A stretch of 64,000 bases of DNA from CAHJXF01 sp038254545 (lineage in GTDB: Bacteria; Pseudomonadota; Gammaproteobacteria; Burkholderiales; Burkholderiaceae_D): assembly GCA_038254545.1 (NCBI GenBank), contig JBBSGB010000008.1, forward strand, positions 1 to 64,000, in the 5' to 3' direction. The position numbers and the translations under genes are program-made. This document shows, one piece after another, positions 17,048-26,675 of the stretch (its first letter is position 1; each line of letters begins with the position of its first letter). A model generated the notes under the pieces. That model worked only from the letters and a program-made list of their open reading frames with translations. It was not told where the DNA came from and made no database searches.

Positions 17048-18190
17048 ATGGATCACAACCCGGACCAGAACGCGGATCAGGAAACCTGGGACAACCCGAT
17101 GGGCACCGACGGATTCGAGTTCATCGAATACGCAGCGCCGGACCCCGAGGCGATGGGGGCCCTGTTCACGCGCATGGGCTTTGCCGCGATCGCCCGGCAT
17201 CGCCACAAGGCCGTCACGCTTTATCGCCAGGGCCAGATCAACTTCATCCTCAACGCCGAACCCGACTCGTTCGCGCAGCGTTTCGCACGCCTGCACGGCC
17301 CGTCGATCTGCGCGATCGCGTTTCGCGTCCAGGATGCAGCAGCCGCGTACAAGCGTGCGCTGGATCTCGGCGCATGGGGCTTCGAAGGCAAGAGCGGCCC
17401 GGGCGAATTGAATATCCCGGCGATGAAGGGCATCGGCGACTCGCTGATCTACTTCGTCGATCGCTGGCGCGGCAAGAACGGCGCGGCCGAAGGCACGATC
17501 GGCAACATCGGCTTCTACGACGTGGACTTCGAACCCTTGTTTGAAAACTTCGCCGGAGCGCAACTCGACCCGGTCGGCAACGGCCTCACCTACATCGACC
17601 ACCTCACCAACAACGTCCATCGCGGCCGCATGGACGAGTGGACCGAGTTCTACGCGCTCTTCTTCAACTTCCGCGAGATCCGCTACTTCGACATCGAGGG
17701 CCAGGTCACCGGCGTGAAGTCGCGCGCGCTGACCTCGCCCTGCGGCAAGATCCGCATCCCCATCAACGAAGAGGGCAACGAGACCGCGGGCCAGATCCAG
17801 GAATATCTGGACGCCTATCACGGCGAAGGCATCCAGCACATCGCGCTCGGCTCGTCGGACCTCTACAAGACCGTCGATGCGATGCGCGCGTCCGGCATCA
17901 AGCTGCTCGACACCATCGACACCTATTACGAGTTGATCGACAAGCGCATCCCCGATCATGGGGAGTCGATCGCGGAATTGCAGAAAAGAAAAATCCTCGT
18001 CGATGGCAAGCCCAACGCGTTGCTGCTGCAGATCTTCACCGAGAACCAGCTCGGCCCGATCTTCTTCGAGTTCATCCAGCGCAAAGGCGACCAGGGCTTC
18101 GGCGAAGGCAACTTCAAGGCGTTGTTCGAATCGATCGAGCTCGACCAGATGCGGCGCGGCGTGTTGAAGAAGGACGAGGCCACGGTCTGA
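17048..18190 (+). CDS. hppD: 4-hydroxyphenylpyruvate dioxygenase
   Basis: Fe(II) enzyme converting 4-hydroxyphenylpyruvate to homogentisate in tyrosine breakdown. The product is 380 aa, slightly longer than bacterial average. Metal ligands are visible as His185 (YIDHLTNNV), His264 (GIQHIALGSSD) and Glu341 (FFEFIQRKG), with the C-terminal GFGEGNFKALFESIE helix that closes the active site. It heads an operon with proline dehydrogenase (1-base overlap) and phhA, which supplies tyrosine. The genes for later homogentisate steps are not in the window. Confidence 0.97.
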   Translation: MDHNPDQNADQETWDNPMGTDGFEFIEYAAPDPEAMGALFTRMGFAAIARHRHKAVTLYRQGQINFILNAEPDSFAQRFARLHGPSICAIAFRVQDAAAAYKRALDLGAWGFEGKSGPGELNIPAMKGIGDSLIYFVDRWRGKNGAAEGTIGNIGFYDVDFEPLFENFAGAQLDPVGNGLTYIDHLTNNVHRGRMDEWTEFYALFFNFREIRYFDIEGQVTGVKSRALTSPCGKIRIPINEEGNETAGQIQEYLDAYHGEGIQHIALGSSDLYKTVDAMRASGIKLLDTIDTYYELIDKRIPDHGESIAELQKRKILVDGKPNALLLQIFTENQLGPIFFEFIQRKGDQGFGEGNFKALFESIELDQMRRGVLKKDEATV

Positions 18191-19188
18191 TGGTCACGCC
18201 CACCAGCGTGTTCGGCGCGGCGCGCGCGGACTCCGCCGCGGCGCTGCCCCTGCTCGCGGCCGATGCGCTTCGCAAGCTCGCCCGCGATGAATCGGTGAAG
18301 CAACGCATCGAAAGCGACCCGGCGCTGTTCGGCCTTTTGAAGAGGGCTGCCGATCGCTACATCGGCGGCACGACCTTGGACGAGTGCTTGGAGACGGTTC
18401 GGCGCATCAACCGCGCCGGTCACGCGGCGACCGCCGACTACATGGGCGAAAGCACGCGCACCGAAGACAAGGCAAACATCGAGGCCGCGCACTTCCTCGA
18501 ACTGGTCCGCGCCATCGATGCAGAAAAACTGAATTGCACGATCTCGCTCGACCTGTCGCATATCGGCCTGGCGGTCGATGAGCAATTGGGCGTCGCCAAT
18601 GCGCGCAGGATCGCCATCGCCGCACGCGACATCGATCGCGAAGTCATCATCAGCATGGAAGGTTCCGAGCGCACCGACGCGATCGTCACCGCGCACGCCG
18701 AACTGTGCCGGGAGTTCGATCATGTGGGCATCACGCTGCTGGCGCGCATGAAGCGCACGGCGGCCGATCTGCAAGCGGCATTGGAGCGTCCCGGAAAGAT
18801 TCGATTGGTCAAGGGCGCCTACGATGAACCGGCGGAGCTGGCGCATACGCGCGAGAGCGCCGCGCTGACCGAGGCCTATCGTCTGCACGCGCAAACGCTT
18901 CTGGCGAGCGGCCACCGGTGTTCGATAGGAACGCACGACTGGCAGCAGCTCGAATGGGCCGACGACTTCGTGCGCCAGAACGCGCTATCTGCGAACCCGA
19001 TCGAGTTCGAGACCCTGTACGGCCTCGGTCCGGCCCAGAGCGATCACATGCGCGCAGTGGGCTATGCGACGCGTCAATACATCGTGTATGGACGTGAATG
19101 GTTTCTCTATGTGTGCCATCGCATCGCCGAAGAGCCGCAACGGCTCTATCAGGCGCTGGTGGATGTGGCGACGCATGACGACAAATGA
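18190..19188 (+). CDS. proline dehydrogenase, monofunctional
   Basis: 332-aa flavoenzyme (TIM barrel) oxidising proline to pyrroline-5-carboxylate. The family motifs RLVKGAYDEPAEL and IEFETLYGLGPAQSDHMRA are seen. It lacks the P5C dehydrogenase and DNA-binding domains of PutA, which is the commoner form in betaproteobacteria. The start overlaps the hppD stop (TGATG) and its stop overlaps the phhA start (ATGA), so it is translationally embedded in an aromatic amino-acid operon. The reason for the linkage is not obvious. Confidence 0.93.
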   Translation: MVTPTSVFGAARADSAAALPLLAADALRKLARDESVKQRIESDPALFGLLKRAADRYIGGTTLDECLETVRRINRAGHAATADYMGESTRTEDKANIEAAHFLELVRAIDAEKLNCTISLDLSHIGLAVDEQLGVANARRIAIAARDIDREVIISMEGSERTDAIVTAHAELCREFDHVGITLLARMKRTAADLQAALERPGKIRLVKGAYDEPAELAHTRESAALTEAYRLHAQTLLASGHRCSIGTHDWQQLEWADDFVRQNALSANPIEFETLYGLGPAQSDHMRAVGYATRQYIVYGREWFLYVCHRIAEEPQRLYQALVDVATHDDK

Positions 19189-20192
19189 CAGAGAAAGATA
19201 ATCCTCTCGGCTCGCTGATCGCCGACACGATCCAGGCGCATGCGCTCTCCGCGGCGACCACCATCTCGCGTGTCGAGCCCGAGGGCGCCGCCATCCCGGT
19301 CACCTACGGTTCTTCCGACCGTCCACCACGCGGCGACTACACGACTGCGCACGCGGACTACGTCTGCGACCAGAACTGGCAGGCCTACACGCCAGCGCAA
19401 CACGATCGCTATCGACGGCTCTATGCCGATCGCATTGAGAACCTGCCCGGCCTCGCATGCGACGAGTTCCTCGACGCGCTGGCTGCGATGCATGCGTCCG
19501 ATGCGATTCCGGATCTCGCGAAGATCTCGGTGTCGCTCAAGAAGGCGACCGGCTGGACGCTCGCGCCCGTGCCGGGGCTGATCCCCGAGGACGCGTTCTT
19601 CGCGCTGCTGGCTGCGCGCCGCTTTCCGATCACCGTGTGGTTGCGCGAGGAAGACGAGTTCAACTACATCGTCGAGCCCGACGTCTTCCACGACTTCTTC
19701 GGCCACGTGCCGCTCTTGTTCAATCCGATCTTCGCCGATCACATGGAAGCGTTCGGCAAGGGCGGTCTGAGGGCGGCAAAGCTCGACGGGCTCAAATATC
19801 TCGCGCGCATCTACTGGTACACGATCGAGTTCGGGCTGATCGATACGCCGCAGGGCTTGCGCATCTATGGCGCAGGCATCGTCTCGTCGGGCTCCGAACC
19901 TGCGCACGCGCTCTATGCGCAGGAGGCAAGGCGCGTGGCCTTCGATCTCGAACGCATCATGCGCAGCGAGTACAAGATCGACACCTTCCAGGCCACCTAT
20001 TTCGTGATCGAGTCGTTCAAGCAGTTGTTCGAAGCGACCTCGCCCGATTTCGCGCCGCTCTATCGGCGGCTGGACCAATTGCCTTCGCATCCGGCGGGCA
20101 TCGTGCTGCCGGGAGAGAAGACGTTCACGGCCAACGAACGCAGGAAGTCGGCGAGAGACCCGGTCAACTCGCCGCTCCCGACAGACTCCTGA
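19185..20192 (+). CDS. phhA: phenylalanine 4-monooxygenase
   Basis: 335-aa pterin- and iron-dependent hydroxylase converting phenylalanine to tyrosine. The iron ligands are His169 and His174 (FHDFFGHVPLL) and Glu215 (YTIEFGL). The protein has about 45 extra N-terminal residues relative to the Pseudomonas enzyme. It follows proline dehydrogenase with a 4-base overlap and, with hppD, links phenylalanine to homogentisate. Its 3' end overlaps the convergent lipoprotein gene by 29 bases. No pterin carbinolamine dehydratase gene is nearby. Confidence 0.96.
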   Translation: MTEKDNPLGSLIADTIQAHALSAATTISRVEPEGAAIPVTYGSSDRPPRGDYTTAHADYVCDQNWQAYTPAQHDRYRRLYADRIENLPGLACDEFLDALAAMHASDAIPDLAKISVSLKKATGWTLAPVPGLIPEDAFFALLAARRFPITVWLREEDEFNYIVEPDVFHDFFGHVPLLFNPIFADHMEAFGKGGLRAAKLDGLKYLARIYWYTIEFGLIDTPQGLRIYGAGIVSSGSEPAHALYAQEARRVAFDLERIMRSEYKIDTFQATYFVIESFKQLFEATSPDFAPLYRRLDQLPSHPAGIVLPGEKTFTANERRKSARDPVNSPLPTDS

Positions 20193-21075
20193 AGTCGTCG
20201 ATCCAGTCCTGGAGTTTGGCAATCGCGCGCTCGCGCTGCGCGGGTGTCGCGAGATTGTGGATCGCCGCATCCATCGCCTCGGTCGCACGGCGCATCGATT
20301 CCTGGAAGGCGCGCTTGTCGCGATCGGGGCTGAACTCGAAGCGCTCGTTATAGCCGAGTAAGAGCCCGATCACCGCGTCGCGTGAAGGCTTTTCGCGCTC
20401 GATGCGCGTCAACAGTGCGACCAGCTCGCGCTCGCGGCGCTGGCGTTCGGCAAGCAGGATGTCGTTGTCGAGCGGCCGCGCGTCCGAGAGCTTGCGGATC
20501 GCGGCGCGCTGTTCGCGACTGAAGCGGCCATACCATTCCTCGACGCGGTCCAGCGTCTTGTCGTAGCGTGCTTTCTGCTGCTTCTCGATGTCGCCCTTCA
20601 CATGGTTGTCATCGCGAAACTTGTCGTCGTTGTCGGCGAACTTGTCTTCCATCGCGCCGATGTTGTCGGGCGTGAGCTTGAGCGCGAGGTCGGCCATATC
20701 GGGCAACGCGTGCTGGGCCGAGATGTCGATGCGTTGCCTGAGCTGCTTGGCCAGCGCAGTCACTTCGGCGGGCGTGATGGCGCGCTGGCCCAGCTTCTTC
20801 ATCTCGGTGCCGAGCGTCGCGTAGTCGGGCAACTGGGTGGTTCGATGCCAGGCCACGAGTGCGCGCAGGCGCGGCTTGACGAAGGCCTGCTGTTCGCTCG
20901 TCAGGTCGAGATAGCGATCGATCCACAACAGGCCGACGGTGTCGGCATTGCGGTAGCCAACCTTGATCATCCCGCAGGCGGCCGTTGCAACGACGAGTAG
21001 TGCAAGCGCACACCATGCCGCAAAGCACGTATACGGGCTGCGACGAAAATCTCGCGTGCTAGAATTTTTTTGCAT
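20164..21075 (-). CDS. DUF6279 family lipoprotein
   Basis: 303-aa exported protein with a signal peptide ending in ATAAC|GM, a plausible lipobox. The mature part is almost wholly helical and charged, as in the DUF6279 family whose function is unknown. I prefer the ATG at 21075 because AGG lies 8 bases before it, while the ATG at 21093 is crowded by its own purine run. The 3' end overlaps phhA tail-to-tail by 29 bases. Confidence 0.82.
   Translation of the reverse strand: MQKNSSTRDFRRSPYTCFAAWCALALLVVATAACGMIKVGYRNADTVGLLWIDRYLDLTSEQQAFVKPRLRALVAWHRTTQLPDYATLGTEMKKLGQRAITPAEVTALAKQLRQRIDISAQHALPDMADLALKLTPDNIGAMEDKFADNDDKFRDDNHVKGDIEKQQKARYDKTLDRVEEWYGRFSREQRAAIRKLSDARPLDNDILLAERQRRERELVALLTRIEREKPSRDAVIGLLLGYNERFEFSPDRDKRAFQESMRRATEAMDAAIHNLATPAQRERAIAKLQDWIDDFRSLSGAAS
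21057..21065 (+). promoter_or_regulatory. extended -10 element before glmU
   Basis: TGC-TAGAAT (hexamer 21060-21065) is an extended -10 box about 45 bases before the glmU ATG, inside the 5' end of the divergent lipoprotein gene. No good -35 hexamer accompanies it. This is a candidate only. Confidence 0.4.
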
Positions 21076-21109
21076 TCGTACGCCTGTCTCCATTCCCTGA
21101 GGAACTCAT

Positions 21110-22525
21110 ATGAACGTCGTCGTCCTCGCGGCCGGCATGGGCAAGCGCATGCATTCGGACTTGCCCAAGGTGCTGCATCGAATAGCCGGGCGGTCGATGC
21201 TCGCACATGTGATCGACACCGCGAAGGCGCTACCCGACGCCCGCATCACCGTCGTCATCGGACATCGCGGCGAACGCGTTCGCGAAGCCTTCCCCGATCC
21301 CTCGCTGCGATGGGTTACGCAAGAGCCGCAACTAGGTACCGGCCACGCTGTGCAACAAGCGGTTGCGCATCTGGACGACGATGTGCCGACGCTGGTGCTC
21401 TACGGCGACGTGCCGCTGACCCGCATCGACACGTTGCGCGGTTTGAGCGAGCTGGCCGCCGAAGGTTCTGATTCGGCTCGACCGGCGGGCTCTGCGCTCG
21501 CGGTTTTGACGGTGATGATGAACGACCCGACCGGTTATGGCCGCATCGTGCGCAGCCCGGACGGCAAGACGCTCGCGGCAATCGTCGAGGAGAAGGACGC
21601 GACTGCCGAGCAACGCGCGATACGCGAGATCAACACCGGTATCCTCGTCGCGCCCACGTCGGCCTTGAAGCGCTGGCTTCGTCGCCTGTCGAACAACAAT
21701 GCCCAGGGCGAGTACTACCTGACGGATATCGTCGCGCTGGCCAACGCGGATGGCGTGCCGGTGCTCGCGACGCAACCATCGTTCGTGTGGGAGACCATCG
21801 GCGTGAACAGCAAGGGACAACTCGCGGAACTCGAACGACAGGCGCAGCGCAATTATGCCGATGCGCTGCTCGCTGCCGGCGTGACCCTGGCCGATCCCGC
21901 GCGCGTCGACGTGCGCGGCGCGCTCGAATGCGGACGCGATGTGGCGATCGACGTCGGCTGCGTCTTCGAAGGCCGCGTGCGCATCGACGATGGCGCATCG
22001 ATCGGACCCTATGTCGTGATCCGCAACGCGCACATCGCAAAAGGTGCGCGCATCGAAGCCTTCACGCATATCGACGGCGGCGCCGACCTCGCGAGTCCAA
22101 TCGAGATCGGCAGCGGCGCGATCGTCGGGCCGTACGCGCGCCTGCGTCCGGGCGCACGGCTCGGCTCGGGCGTGCACGTCGGCAACTTCGTCGAGGTCAA
22201 GAACAGCGTGGTGGGCAACGACAGCAAGGCCAATCACCTGACCTACCTGGGCGACGCGACCATCGGCGCGCGCGTGAATGTGGGTGCGGGCACCATCACC
22301 TGCAACTACGACGGCGCGAACAAGCATCGCACCACCATCGAGGACGATGTCCACATCGGCAGCGACGTGCAACTGGTGGCGCCGGTGACGGTCGGTGCGG
22401 GCTCGACGGTGGGTGCGGGCACCACCGTGTGGAAGGACGTGCCGCCCGGCACGCTCGCGCTCAACGACAAGACGCAGGTCGCGAAGGATGGTTGGAAGCG
22501 ACCGGTGAAGAAGCCGAAGCCTTAG
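21110..22525 (+). CDS. glmU: bifunctional GlcNAc-1-P uridyltransferase / GlcN-1-P acetyltransferase
   Basis: 471-aa enzyme for the last two steps to UDP-GlcNAc, feeding peptidoglycan and LPS. The N-terminal nucleotidyltransferase shows LAAGMGKRMHSDLPKVLH and TGHAVQQAV. The C-terminal left-handed beta helix shows hexapeptide repeats and the acetyltransferase site region KANHLTYLGDATIG and GAGTITCNYDGANKHRT. glmS lies about 1.2 kb downstream on the same strand, so both ends of the amino-sugar route are clustered. Confidence 0.97.
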   Translation: MNVVVLAAGMGKRMHSDLPKVLHRIAGRSMLAHVIDTAKALPDARITVVIGHRGERVREAFPDPSLRWVTQEPQLGTGHAVQQAVAHLDDDVPTLVLYGDVPLTRIDTLRGLSELAAEGSDSARPAGSALAVLTVMMNDPTGYGRIVRSPDGKTLAAIVEEKDATAEQRAIREINTGILVAPTSALKRWLRRLSNNNAQGEYYLTDIVALANADGVPVLATQPSFVWETIGVNSKGQLAELERQAQRNYADALLAAGVTLADPARVDVRGALECGRDVAIDVGCVFEGRVRIDDGASIGPYVVIRNAHIAKGARIEAFTHIDGGADLASPIEIGSGAIVGPYARLRPGARLGSGVHVGNFVEVKNSVVGNDSKANHLTYLGDATIGARVNVGAGTITCNYDGANKHRTTIEDDVHIGSDVQLVAPVTVGAGSTVGAGTTVWKDVPPGTLALNDKTQVAKDGWKRPVKKPKP

Positions 22526-22625
22526 ACCAACATTCCTTTCGAATGGGGCGAGAGTTGCGAGAGCGGCGAGATGGTGAGACGCTGCCGAACGGCCGCAGCG
22601 GCGGCGCCTCTGTCGGAGCATGCAA

Positions 22626-23096
22626 ATGTCGGAGCTGAACAAGGAGCGGGTCGTCTCGGTGCTCAACCGCCTGCTGGAAGCCGAGCTCGCAGGCGTCGTT
22701 CGCTATACGCACTATTCGTTTCTCGTGTTCGGTTTCGGGCGCATCCCGATCGTTTCCTGGCTGCGGGAGCAGGCCAACGAGTCGCTGCTTCACGCCCAGC
22801 AGATCGGCGAGTGGATCACGACGCTCGGCGCCTATCCATCGCTGGTGATCGGCCCGCTGCTCGATTCGCACAAGCACGACATTGCCGCCATCCTCGGTGA
22901 AGCGCTCGACTCGGAAGCGCGTGCCCTGGACCTCTACCGCGAGCTGCTGAAAGCCGTCGACCACAGCTCGGTTGCCCTCGAGGAGTTTGCACGCCAGATG
23001 ATCCAGCTCGAAGAGCTGCATGCGGCCGAGGTCGACAAGATGCTGAGGAAGCCCGGCGACGTCGCGGCCTATGCGGGAAGAGCGAAGACGGTCTAA
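22626..23096 (+). CDS. bacterioferritin-like (ferritin-fold) protein
   Basis: 156-aa four-helix protein with a ferritin-type di-iron pattern: EAELAGVVRYTHY in helix A, ESLLHAQQIGEW in helix B, SEARALDLY in helix C and QLEELHAAEVDK in helix D. The classical bacterioferritin heme ligand Met beside the helix-B Glu-xx-His is not present, so heme binding is doubtful. I take ATG 22626, 7 bases after GGAG, rather than the ATG at 22620. It converges on the Lrp gene with a 4-base overlap. Confidence 0.85.
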   Translation: MSELNKERVVSVLNRLLEAELAGVVRYTHYSFLVFGFGRIPIVSWLREQANESLLHAQQIGEWITTLGAYPSLVIGPLLDSHKHDIAAILGEALDSEARALDLYRELLKAVDHSSVALEEFARQMIQLEELHAAEVDKMLRKPGDVAAYAGRAKTV

Positions 23097-23593
23097 TCGT
23101 CTGTACGCTCGACATGCACCGGAATGCGCGGCTCGAATTTCCCGCGCTTCGTGGCGAAGTAGGTCTTCACATTGCGCACGTTCGCATCTGACGTGAAGAG
23201 GCGCTGCGCCAGCGCCTGATACCCCTCCATGTCGGCCACATAGGCGATCAACACGAAGTCCGGCCCGGGCGTGACCCGGTAGCACTGCTGCACGGCCTTG
23301 TCGTGCACGGCCTTCGCCTCGAAGGCCGCCAGAAGTTCGGCGCCTTGCCGATCCAAGGTGATCTCGATCACCGCCGTGATGCCCACGTGCAAACCGCCGC
23401 TTGTCCGATCAGGCGCGAGGATTGCGATCCTCCTTTCAATCACCCCCGCATCGACCAGTCGCTTGACGCGACGCAGGCAGGTCGCGGTGGAGGTGTGCAC
23501 CCGCGCGGCCAGGTCCTGGTTGGACACGGCCGCATCGACCTGAAGCGCCTCAAGGATGCGCCGGTCGATAGAGTCGAGGTTCAATCGCGACAT
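23093..23593 (-). CDS. Lrp/AsnC family transcriptional regulator
   Basis: 166-aa regulator. The N-terminal winged HTH (LDSIDRRILEALQVDAAVSN, then STATCLRRVKRLVDAGVI) is followed by the RAM effector domain (ITAVIEITLDRQG, and VTPGPDFVLIAYVADMEGY). It is divergent from glmS with a 150-base gap that may hold its target. The ligand is probably an amino acid but cannot be named. The same gene neighbours glmS in other Burkholderiales. Confidence 0.92.
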   Translation of the reverse strand: MSRLNLDSIDRRILEALQVDAAVSNQDLAARVHTSTATCLRRVKRLVDAGVIERRIAILAPDRTSGGLHVGITAVIEITLDRQGAELLAAFEAKAVHDKAVQQCYRVTPGPDFVLIAYVADMEGYQALAQRLFTSDANVRNVKTYFATKRGKFEPRIPVHVERTDD

Positions 23594-23743
23594 AAGGAGT
23601 CAAACCGTGGATTCATATGCAACAGAAATTCATCGTAGCCAGATGGTGAAAGAAACAGGCAAATCAGGATCAATGAAGATTACCTATTTCAAAGCCAAGT
23701 CGCTAGTCTCACGTTCTTCATCCAGTGCCAAGAAGGAAGTCCC

Positions 23744-25624
23744 ATGTGCGGAATCGTTGCTGCCGTCAGCCATCGCAACATCGTCCCGGTCCTCGTCGAA
23801 GGGCTGAAGCGCCTCGAGTACCGCGGCTACGACTCCTGCGGAGTGGCAGTTTATGACGCGGGTGGGCCAAAACGCGCACGCAGCGTCTCGCGCGTCGCCG
23901 AGCTCGACGCGCAGGTTCGCGACAACGGGCTCTCGGGTTTCACCGGCATCGCCCACACGCGCTGGGCCACGCACGGCGCCCCGGCCACGCACAACGCGCA
24001 TCCGCATTTCTCGCCGTCCAACGAGGCCGCGCGCATCGCGCTGGTCCACAACGGCATCATCGAGAACCACGACGCACTGCGCGTCGAGCTGATCGGCCGT
24101 GGCTACGTCTTCATCAGCCAGACCGACACCGAGGTCATCGCGCACCTGATCGACTCGCTGTACGACGGCGACCTGTTCGAAGCGACCCAGCGCGCGGTCA
24201 AGCGCCTCGCGGGCGCGTACTCCATCGCGGTGTTCTGCAGCGAAGAACCGCATCGCATCGTGGGCGCGCGCGACGGCTCTCCACTGATCCTCGGCGTCGG
24301 AGGCGAAAGCAATGGCAGCGCGTCTTCAGGTGAGTGCTTCCTCGCGTCGGACGCGATGGCGCTCGCGGGCGTGACCGATCACATCGTCTATCTCGAAGAC
24401 GGCGACGCGGTCGATATCCAGCTTGGCCGCTACTGGATCACCGACCGCGACGACAAGCCGGTCGAGCGCGAAGTCCGCGTCGTGCACGCGCACAGCGGCG
24501 CGGCCGACCTCGGCCCGTATCGCCACTACATGCAGAAGGAAATCTTCGAGCAGCCGCGCGCGATCGCCGACACGCTGGAGAACCTCGGCAACGAGTCTGA
24601 CGCGATCGGGCCGCATCTGTTCGGCCAAGGTGACAACGAGAAGCGGGCGGAGGCCGTGCTGAACGCGATCGACTCGGTCCTGATCCTCGCGTGCGGCACG
24701 AGCTTTTACTCGGGGCTCACCGCAAAATTCTGGCTCGAGTCGATCGCGAAGATCCCGACCCAGGTCGAGGTCGCGAGCGAATACCGGTATCGCGACAGCG
24801 TGCCGAACCCCAGGCAGTTGATCGTGGTGATCTCGCAATCGGGCGAAACCGCCGACACGCTCGCCGCGTTGAGGCACGCGAAGAAGCTCGGCCACACGCA
24901 CACGCTGGCGATCTGCAATGTCGGCACGTCGGCGATCGTGCGCCAGACCGAGCTTGCGTACCTCACACGCGCCGGCGCGGAAGTAGGCGTCGCATCGACC
25001 AAGGCCTTCACGACCCAGCTCTGCGCGCTCTTCCTGTTGTCATTGACGATCGCCAAGTTGCGCGGCCATTTGTCGCCCGAGGCCGAAGCCGCGGAACTGA
25101 AGGACCTGAGCCACCTGCCCGCCGCGCTGCAAAGCGTACTCGCGCTCGAGCCACAGATCATCGCCTGGGCCGAAGCCTTCGCGAGGAAGGAGAACGCACT
25201 CTTCCTCGGCCGCGGCCTGCACTACCCGATCGCGCTCGAAGGCGCGTTGAAGCTGAAGGAGATCACCTACATCCACGCCGAGGCCTATCCCGCCGGTGAA
25301 CTCAAGCACGGCCCGCTCGCGCTCGTGACCGAAGCGATGCCGGTGGTGACCGTCGCGCCCAACGACACGTTGCTCGAGAAACTCAAGTCGAACATGCAGG
25401 AAGTGCGGGCGCGTGGGGGACAGCTCTACGTCTTTGCCGATGCGGGAAGTCACATCGAGTCAAGTGAGGGATTGCATGTGATTCGTTTGCCGGAGCATTA
25501 CGGCAAGCTGTCGCCGATATTGCATACGTTGCCGTTGCAATTGCTGGCGTATCACACGGCGGTGGCGCGGGGGACGGATGTGGATAAGCCTAGGAATTTG
25601 GCTAAGAGTGTGACGGTGGAGTGA
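23744..25624 (+). CDS. glmS: glutamine-fructose-6-phosphate aminotransferase (isomerising)
   Basis: 626-aa enzyme making glucosamine-6-phosphate. Cys2 (MCGIVAA) is the glutaminase nucleophile, and RLEYRGYDSCGVA and HTRWATHG complete that domain. Two SIS domains follow (LACGTSFYSGLTAKFWLES, SQSGETADTLAALR, and GRGLHYPIALEGALKLKE), ending in the conserved KPRNLAKSVTVE. I see no glmS ribozyme-like structure in the 150-base upstream gap. Confidence 0.97.
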   Translation: MCGIVAAVSHRNIVPVLVEGLKRLEYRGYDSCGVAVYDAGGPKRARSVSRVAELDAQVRDNGLSGFTGIAHTRWATHGAPATHNAHPHFSPSNEAARIALVHNGIIENHDALRVELIGRGYVFISQTDTEVIAHLIDSLYDGDLFEATQRAVKRLAGAYSIAVFCSEEPHRIVGARDGSPLILGVGGESNGSASSGECFLASDAMALAGVTDHIVYLEDGDAVDIQLGRYWITDRDDKPVEREVRVVHAHSGAADLGPYRHYMQKEIFEQPRAIADTLENLGNESDAIGPHLFGQGDNEKRAEAVLNAIDSVLILACGTSFYSGLTAKFWLESIAKIPTQVEVASEYRYRDSVPNPRQLIVVISQSGETADTLAALRHAKKLGHTHTLAICNVGTSAIVRQTELAYLTRAGAEVGVASTKAFTTQLCALFLLSLTIAKLRGHLSPEAEAAELKDLSHLPAALQSVLALEPQIIAWAEAFARKENALFLGRGLHYPIALEGALKLKEITYIHAEAYPAGELKHGPLALVTEAMPVVTVAPNDTLLEKLKSNMQEVRARGGQLYVFADAGSHIESSEGLHVIRLPEHYGKLSPILHTLPLQLLAYHTAVARGTDVDKPRNLAKSVTVE

Positions 25625-25734
25625 TCAGTCGGATGGAAGTCAGTCCGGTGCTGCTCGGGAGCTCTTGAAAAAAACTCCGGGCGGCTTCCGAGCTAAGCTC
25701 ACTCTGGTCGACGACGTCCTAGTCAGATCAAACA

Positions 25735-26664
25735 ATGAAACTATGGGTTGGCATCACGGACAGCGGTTGGTTTAGAGAGCTTGCTGCGCTAGCCCCGGAT
25801 GAAGTCAATTTTTGGCAGCCGAGCGGATCGCGCGCATTTAACGCATTAAAGCCCGGCGAAATATTCTTGTTCAAGTTGCATCACCCGGAAAATTTCATTG
25901 TCGGTGGCGGCATCTTTGTACGCCACTCACCACTACCATGTTCCCTTGCTTGGGAAGCATTCGGAAATAAGAATGGCGTTTCTTCGCTCAGTGATCTTAT
26001 TGCTCGAGTGCGTCGATATCGGCCGGGAATCAACGCAGTTGATCCGATGATTGGTTGCAACGTACTTGCCGAGCCCTTCTTTTTTCGCAAAGAGGAATGG
26101 ATCCCTGCGCCAGTGACTTGGGCGAAGAACATCGTTCAAGGAAAGACTTTTGATACGGCTTCTGGTGAAGGCCGGAACTTGTTAAGTTCTGTTATCAGCC
26201 GCCGGAAGGAATGGCAGAGCGTTCAGGATGTTGCAGTTGTAGATGATTCAGCTACCGCGACGCGATATGGTCAGGACTATTTAACACGTGGACGATTGGG
26301 CCAGGGTGCTTTCCGCGTGCTCGTGACCGACGCATATCAGAGACGGTGCGCAATTAGTGGGGAAAAGACGCTCCCGGTCCTTGAGGCGGCTCACATCAAG
26401 CCGTACGCAAGCGAAGGCCCACGTAACGTGCGGAACGGTCTCCTCTTGCGATCCGATATTCACAAGCTTTTCGACCTCGGCTACATCACCGTAACGCTGA
26501 CGCTTAACGTAGAAGTCAGTCCCCGCCTGCGTGAAGAGTGGACAAATGGGCGCGAGTACTACGCGTATCACGGCTCACAACTCAAGTGCCGGCCCGGTGC
26601 AGAGGCTGACTTGCCAGACAAGCGCTTCCTCATGTGGCATAACGAGAATCGGTTCACAACATAA
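25735..26664 (+). CDS. PUA/EVE-like plus HNH endonuclease (putative modification-dependent nuclease)
   Basis: 309-aa protein. The N-terminal ~150 residues (MKLWVGITDSGW, ALKPGEIFLFKLHHPENFIVGGG) resemble PUA/EVE-superfamily modified-base readers. The C-terminal part is an HNH nuclease with AAHIKPYASEGP (His220), RNGLLL (Asn234) and SDIHKLFD (His243). Similar fusions are annotated as restriction-like endonucleases. It is followed 11 bases later by a second gene of the same architecture. Codon use is clearly AT-richer than the flanking glmS and ftsH-like genes, a sign of horizontal transfer. Confidence 0.82.
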   Translation: MKLWVGITDSGWFRELAALAPDEVNFWQPSGSRAFNALKPGEIFLFKLHHPENFIVGGGIFVRHSPLPCSLAWEAFGNKNGVSSLSDLIARVRRYRPGINAVDPMIGCNVLAEPFFFRKEEWIPAPVTWAKNIVQGKTFDTASGEGRNLLSSVISRRKEWQSVQDVAVVDDSATATRYGQDYLTRGRLGQGAFRVLVTDAYQRRCAISGEKTLPVLEAAHIKPYASEGPRNVRNGLLLRSDIHKLFDLGYITVTLTLNVEVSPRLREEWTNGREYYAYHGSQLKCRPGAEADLPDKRFLMWHNENRFTT

Positions 26665-26675
26665 GAATAAATCGG

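Noticed and set aside
23594..23743. A glmS ribozyme or other riboswitch ahead of glmS
   Set aside because: Only 150 bases, with no recognisable conserved core; glmS ribozymes belong mainly to Gram-positive bacteria.
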